Part shown: in pieces, positions 60,632 through 64,000 of the stretch | Layout of the letters: every line of letters starts with the position of its first letter | Numbering within the stretch: position 1 is the stretch's first letter | Assembly (NCBI RefSeq): GCF_900107685.1 | Contig: NZ_FNRQ01000013.1 | Location: forward strand, 1 to 64,000 | Origin: Paraburkholderia sartisoli | GTDB lineage: Bacteria; Pseudomonadota; Gammaproteobacteria; Burkholderiales; Burkholderiaceae | DNA length: 64,000 nucleotides | Direction of reading: 5' to 3' | Translations under genes and position numbers: made by a program | The notes under the pieces: model-generated | The model's database searches: none | Told to the model about the DNA's origin: nothing | What the model saw: the letters and a program-made list of their open reading frames with translations, nothing else

Positions 60632-62044
60632 CTAGCGGATGCCGGCGATAAACCGCCACAACGCGTCGTCGGTCGAATAGGGTACGTTGAAGCGGAACCA
60701 CGCGGTAGGCGCGTCGTCGGGGCGGAAATACGAACCCGGCGCGAGCCAGATGCCGTCGCGCAGCGCGGCGGTCGCGATTTCGGCGGCACGCGCCGGCTCG
60801 ACCGGCAGTCTGGCCCACAGGAAAAGACCCGCACGCGGCCGGTGAAACAGTTCGAGGCCGGCCGCGTCGATGCGTTCCTCGACCTGCACGTGTGCCGCTT
60901 TCAACCGTTCGTTGACCGTCTCGACGTGCCGCGCGTGACGCCCCTCGAGCAACACCTTGTCGACGATCCGCTCGATCGGTTCCGACGACGTCAACCCCAC
61001 CGCCATCTTCGTGCGCGCCAGTTCGCGCAGCACGTCACGCTCCGCGACGACATAGCCGCAGCGCAGCCCCGGCGTCACCGTCTTCGAAAAACCGCTCACG
61101 TACAGCACGCGCTGCAGTCCTTCCATCGCGGCCAGCAGCGGCGCGCTGGCGGGCGCCAGCTCGCGGCTGACGTCGTCTTCGATCACCCACATGCGCTGCC
61201 GCTCGGCGATCTGCAACAACCGGAACGCCGACGCCATGCCGAGCGTCGTGCCGGTCGGGTTTTGCAGCGTCGTGTTCACGAACATCGCCTTCGGCCGATG
61301 GGCGGCGACGAGCCGTTCGAGTGCGTCGGCATCGAGGCCGGCCGGCGTGCGCGGCACGCCCTGCACGTTGAGCCCGGCCAGCTTGAGGATCTGCAGCAGG
61401 TTGCAGTAGCCGGGGTCTTCGACCAGCACGGTATCGCCCGGACGCAACAACGTGCGCACGATCAGGTCGAGCGCCTGCGTGGCGCCCTGCGTGAGCAGCA
61501 CGTTCGACACGTCGACGGGCAGACCGCGCCGGTCGAGCTGTTCGGCGATGCGCTCGCGCAGCGGCGCGAACCCGTACGGATGACCGTAGTCGGCGAGACG
61601 CCCGGGCGGCACGCGGCTCGTCGCACGCAGCGCGTGCTGCAGCCCCGCGCCGTTGACCCACTCGTTCGGCAGCCAGCCGCAGCCGGCCTTGATCGGCACC
61701 GAGTGATCCGCGTACACGTCCGAGAGCAGCCACGTCGCGGTCAGGCTGGGCGGCTGCCAGTCGTTCGCGCTCGCGTTCACTCGGGCCGGCGGTGCGTCGA
61801 GCGTCGCGACCCGGTAGCCGGAACCGCGCCGCGCCACCACGAGGCCCATCGAAACAAGACGGTTGTAGGCCTCCGTGACGGTGAACGTGCTGAGACGCTG
61901 CGTCTGCGCCAGCTGCCGCACCGAGGGCAAGAGCGCGCCGGCGCGCAGCGACTGCGATTCGATCGCCGCCGCAAAGCCTTGCACGACCTGCTCGACCAGC
62001 GTCGATGTACCACGGCGGTCGCGTTCCAGTTGAAGTTCGATCAT
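60632..62044 (-). CDS. MocR-family PLP-dependent transcriptional regulator
   Basis: A 470-residue GntR-aminotransferase fusion. The winged helix (LRAGALLPSVRQLAQTQRLSTFTVTEAYNRL) is followed by a linker and an aminotransferase-like domain with VLLTQGATQALDLIVRTL, VLVEDPGYCNLLQIL, WVIEDDVSREL and the Schiff-base Lys in YVSGFSKTVTPGLRCGYV. ATG 62044 begins MIELQLERDRRG. It is divergent from the omega-amino-acid aminotransferase, and a 10-bp direct repeat with 12-bp period (62107-62128) lies between them. Likely activator or repressor of that gene. Confidence 0.92.
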   Translation of the reverse strand: MIELQLERDRRGTSTLVEQVVQGFAAAIESQSLRAGALLPSVRQLAQTQRLSTFTVTEAYNRLVSMGLVVARRGSGYRVATLDAPPARVNASANDWQPPSLTATWLLSDVYADHSVPIKAGCGWLPNEWVNGAGLQHALRATSRVPPGRLADYGHPYGFAPLRERIAEQLDRRGLPVDVSNVLLTQGATQALDLIVRTLLRPGDTVLVEDPGYCNLLQILKLAGLNVQGVPRTPAGLDADALERLVAAHRPKAMFVNTTLQNPTGTTLGMASAFRLLQIAERQRMWVIEDDVSRELAPASAPLLAAMEGLQRVLYVSGFSKTVTPGLRCGYVVAERDVLRELARTKMAVGLTSSEPIERIVDKVLLEGRHARHVETVNERLKAAHVQVEERIDAAGLELFHRPRAGLFLWARLPVEPARAAEIATAALRDGIWLAPGSYFRPDDAPTAWFRFNVPYSTDDALWRFIAGIR

Positions 62045-62106
62045 GACGAAGAAGAGCAGTGAGCCAGGGGAGACCACGCGTGCACCACTACAGTCGAAGC
62101 GGATTC

Positions 62107-62128
62107 ACCAGCACAGTTACCAGCGCAG
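62107..62128. promoter_or_regulatory. Direct repeat between MocR and aminotransferase genes
   Basis: ACCAGCACAG and ACCAGCGCAG separated by TT (12-bp period). Tandem direct repeats are the usual MocR/GabR-type binding site, and the location between regulator and target supports this. Confidence 0.5.
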
Positions 62129-62201
62129 ATGAGCCAACTGTCTATGCCGCCATTAGACCGCGAGCGCTACAGTTTCGCTACCACTTCGAGGAGAAAAACC
62201 C

Positions 62202-63530
62202 ATGACTTCGCGCCCCGTCATCGACGACCTGTCGTCTTTCTGGATGCCCTTCACCGCCAATCGCCAGTTCAAGGCCGCGCCGCGCCTGCTGGAATCGGCC
62301 AAGGGGATGTACTACCGCACGACGGACGGTCGCGAGGTGCTGGACGGCTGCGCGGGCCTCTGGTGCGTGAACGCCGGCCACAGCCGCGACGAAATCGTCG
62401 CCGCGATCACGAAACAGCTCTCGACGCTCGACTTCGCGCCAACGTTCCAGATGGGCCATCCGGTCGCGTTCGAAGCGGCATCGAAAGTGGCCGAACTGAT
62501 GCCGGAAGGTCTCGACCGCATTTTCTTCACGAATTCGGGTTCGGAATCCGTCGATACCGCGCTGAAAATCGCGCTCGCGTATCACCGCGCACGCGGCGAA
62601 GGCCAGCGCACGCGCCTGATCGGTCGCGAACGCGGCTATCACGGCGTGGGCTTCGGCGGCATCTCGGTGGGCGGCATTTCGCCGAACCGCAAGACGTTTT
62701 CGGGCGCGCTGCTGCCCGCGGTCGATCATCTGCCGCACACGCACAGTCTCGAACACAACGCGTTTTCGAAGGGACAACCGGCGTGGGGCGCGCATCTTGC
62801 CGACGACCTGGAACGGATCGTGACGCTGCATGACGCCTCGACGATCGCCGCTGTGATCGTCGAGCCGGTCGCGGGTTCGACCGGCGTGCTGATTCCGCCG
62901 CAAGGCTATCTGCAGAAACTGCGCGACATCTGCACGAAGCACGGCATCCTGCTGATCTTCGACGAAGTGATCACCGGTTTCGGCCGTCTCGGCAAGGCCA
63001 CCGCAAGCGAATACTTTGGCGTGACACCCGATCTGCTGACGATGGCCAAGGCGATCAACAACGCCGCGATCCCGATGGGCGCGGTCGCGGCAAGCCGCAC
63101 GGTGCATGACACGATCGTCAACAACGGTGCGCCCGGTGGAATCGAACTCGCGCACGGCTACACGTATTCGGCGCACCCGGCCGCGACTGCCGCAGCCATC
63201 GCGACGCTCGACCTGTATCGCCGCGAAAACCTGTTCGAACGCGCGGCATCGATGGCGCCGAAGTTCGAAAGCGCCGTGCATGCGCTGCGCGATGCGAAGC
63301 ACGTGAAGGACATCCGCAATCTCGGCATGGTCGCCGGCATCGAGCTCGACACGCGCGAAGGCGCGCCGGGCGCGCGCGCCTATGAGGCGTTCGTCAAATG
63401 CTTCGAAGCGGGCGTGCTGATCCGCTTTACGGGCGATATCCTCGCGTTCTCGCCGCCGCTCATCATCGAGGAAGCGCAGATCGACCGCATTTTCAGCACG
63501 GTTCGCGAGGTGCTGGCGACTGTCCAGTAA
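62202..63530 (+). CDS. Omega-amino acid:pyruvate aminotransferase (class III, beta-alanine type)
   Basis: A 442-residue class III PLP aminotransferase, probably moving the amino group of beta-alanine or a related omega-amino acid to pyruvate. It begins DLSSFWMPFTANRQFKAAPR, a characteristic of beta-alanine:pyruvate aminotransferases. It contains FFTNSGSESVDTALKIAL, the PLP-contact IFDEVITGFGRLG and the Schiff-base Lys in TMAKAINNAAIPMG. ATG follows GAGGAGAAAAACCC. It is divergent from the MocR regulator that probably controls it. A semialdehyde dehydrogenase, the usual partner, is not in the window. Confidence 0.93.
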   Translation: MTSRPVIDDLSSFWMPFTANRQFKAAPRLLESAKGMYYRTTDGREVLDGCAGLWCVNAGHSRDEIVAAITKQLSTLDFAPTFQMGHPVAFEAASKVAELMPEGLDRIFFTNSGSESVDTALKIALAYHRARGEGQRTRLIGRERGYHGVGFGGISVGGISPNRKTFSGALLPAVDHLPHTHSLEHNAFSKGQPAWGAHLADDLERIVTLHDASTIAAVIVEPVAGSTGVLIPPQGYLQKLRDICTKHGILLIFDEVITGFGRLGKATASEYFGVTPDLLTMAKAINNAAIPMGAVAASRTVHDTIVNNGAPGGIELAHGYTYSAHPAATAAAIATLDLYRRENLFERAASMAPKFESAVHALRDAKHVKDIRNLGMVAGIELDTREGAPGARAYEAFVKCFEAGVLIRFTGDILAFSPPLIIEEAQIDRIFSTVREVLATVQ

Positions 63531-63842
63531 TGCATGACGTGTCGCGCGCCAAACGGCGCGTGACACGATGTCTAGTGATGCGCGCGAGCGGCCCTGGTTT
63601 GGGCCGCTTTTTTTGCGGCTGCTAAACGGCGCTTGCCCGCGGTGCTGTTCTGCGCCGTCTTTTTGCGGATTGCTTCAGTGGTCGAGCCCTTCTTTGGCGC
63701 CTTGAGCGCGACGCGCTCAACAAAGCATGCACTGCCCTGTCGCAGCGCCTATTGTTAAAGGGAAGCTAAAGGGAAACCAGGGAAAAATGCTGGAAACAGG
63801 AAGAAAAGACGCTTCAGACCATCTCTAACGGGAGACGCAACC
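63531..63842. other. 312-bp intergenic region after the aminotransferase
   Basis: Contains a hairpin (63538-63567, arms around CGCGCC/GGCGCG), the terminator at 63587-63614, and a minus-strand stop-to-stop open frame (63572-63748) with a Lys/Ala-rich composition but no ordinary start codon. The right part is AT-richer and probably holds the promoter of the gene at 63843. Confidence 0.5.
63587..63614 (+). terminator. Rho-independent terminator of the aminotransferase gene
   Basis: AGCGGCCC pairs with GGGCCGCT around a 6-nt loop, followed by seven T residues. Confidence 0.85.
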
Positions 63843-64000
63843 ATGAAACCACCATCCATACGTGCTGGCACACATATCGAAGGAGTCCACTGGATCGCCG
63901 AATACATCGAAACGGCCCACGAAATCCGCCTGTATCGCGAGGGCCAGGAAGTGGACGTACACAACGCACCGTCCGCGCTGTTTGGCGACGAAGAGAACGC
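63843..64000 (+). CDS. Hypothetical protein (3' end beyond window)
   Basis: The first 52 codons of an open frame starting at ATG 63843 with GGGAGACGCAACC upstream. The visible N-terminus (MKPPSIRAGTHIEGVHWIAE ...) is rich in charged and His residues, without signal peptide or membrane segment. I do not recognise the family. The good ribosome site and absence of stops to the window edge support a real gene. Confidence 0.6.
   Translation, partial: MKPPSIRAGTHIEGVHWIAEYIETAHEIRLYREGQEVDVHNAPSALFGDEEN

Noticed and set aside
1..64000. CRISPR arrays, insertion sequences, prophage or tRNA genes
   Set aside because: No regularly spaced repeats, transposase or integrase frames, or cloverleaf-like sequences were seen on either strand by eye.

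Overview
The window is 64 kb of high-GC, gene-dense chromosome from a beta-proteobacterium, most likely Burkholderiaceae (Paraburkholderia/Burkholderia type). Pointers are a Burkholderia-style general porin, a phasin, an HU-like protein with a lysine/alanine-rich histone-H1-like tail, MocR-type regulators, an Anbu proteasome operon and many catabolic genes. I see no rRNA, tRNA, insertion sequence, prophage or CRISPR array. Nearly all genes use ATG with a GGAG-type ribosome binding site; GTG or TTG starts are named where chosen.

Layout. (1) 1-16.6 kb is a catabolic locus around a TetR regulator (8838). Leftward it holds an aldehyde dehydrogenase, a GMC alcohol dehydrogenase, a CUT2 sugar-type ABC transporter with two permeases, and etfB (cut by the window edge). 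There is also a leftward CoA-transferase. Rightward are an acyl-CoA dehydrogenase, an SDR, a DUF993 TIM-barrel enzyme, a Dabb protein, a sugar isomerase/epimerase-like protein and a Gfo/Idh/MocA dehydrogenase. Related operator-like sequences before the ABC operon, tetR and the CoA-transferase/acyl-CoA dehydrogenase pair suggest one regulon. (2) 16.8-20.5 kb: an orphan sugar-binding protein and a DUF1479 oxygenase-like protein, divergent from an AraC regulator. (3) 20.9-23.8 kb: a YihY/BrkB membrane protein and a porin.

(4) 23.9-28.3 kb is an Anbu proteasome operon (ATP-grasp, alpha-E, transglutaminase, Anbu). (5) 28.7-33.2 kb: HU-like protein, MocR regulator, ketopantoate reductase-like protein, thiolase. 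(6) 33.2-38.4 kb: a tripartite EmrAB-type efflux operon with two MarR regulators and three copies of one palindromic operator. (7) 38.5-46.9 kb is a second, rearranged relative of the Anbu-associated genes: a DUF2126 transglutaminase, an ATP-grasp/alpha-E fusion whose ATP-grasp half looks degenerate, a third transglutaminase, and a divergent zinc peptidase.

(8) 47-52.3 kb: phasin, cytochrome P450, an AhpD-like protein, small membrane proteins, an atypical orphan ABC ATPase, and a CynR-like LysR regulator. (9) 52.5-59.9 kb: a LacI regulator divergent from a TRAP transporter, a VOC protein, a RuBisCO-like protein and a DUF1537 acid-sugar kinase, resembling oxo-isoapionate (apiose) catabolism. 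(10) 60-64 kb: a LysE exporter, a MocR regulator divergent from an omega-amino-acid aminotransferase, and a gene cut by the right edge.

The best candidates for incompletely described biology are the TetR-centred locus, the two ATP-grasp/alpha-E/transglutaminase systems, and the TRAP-VOC-RuBisCO-like-kinase operon.
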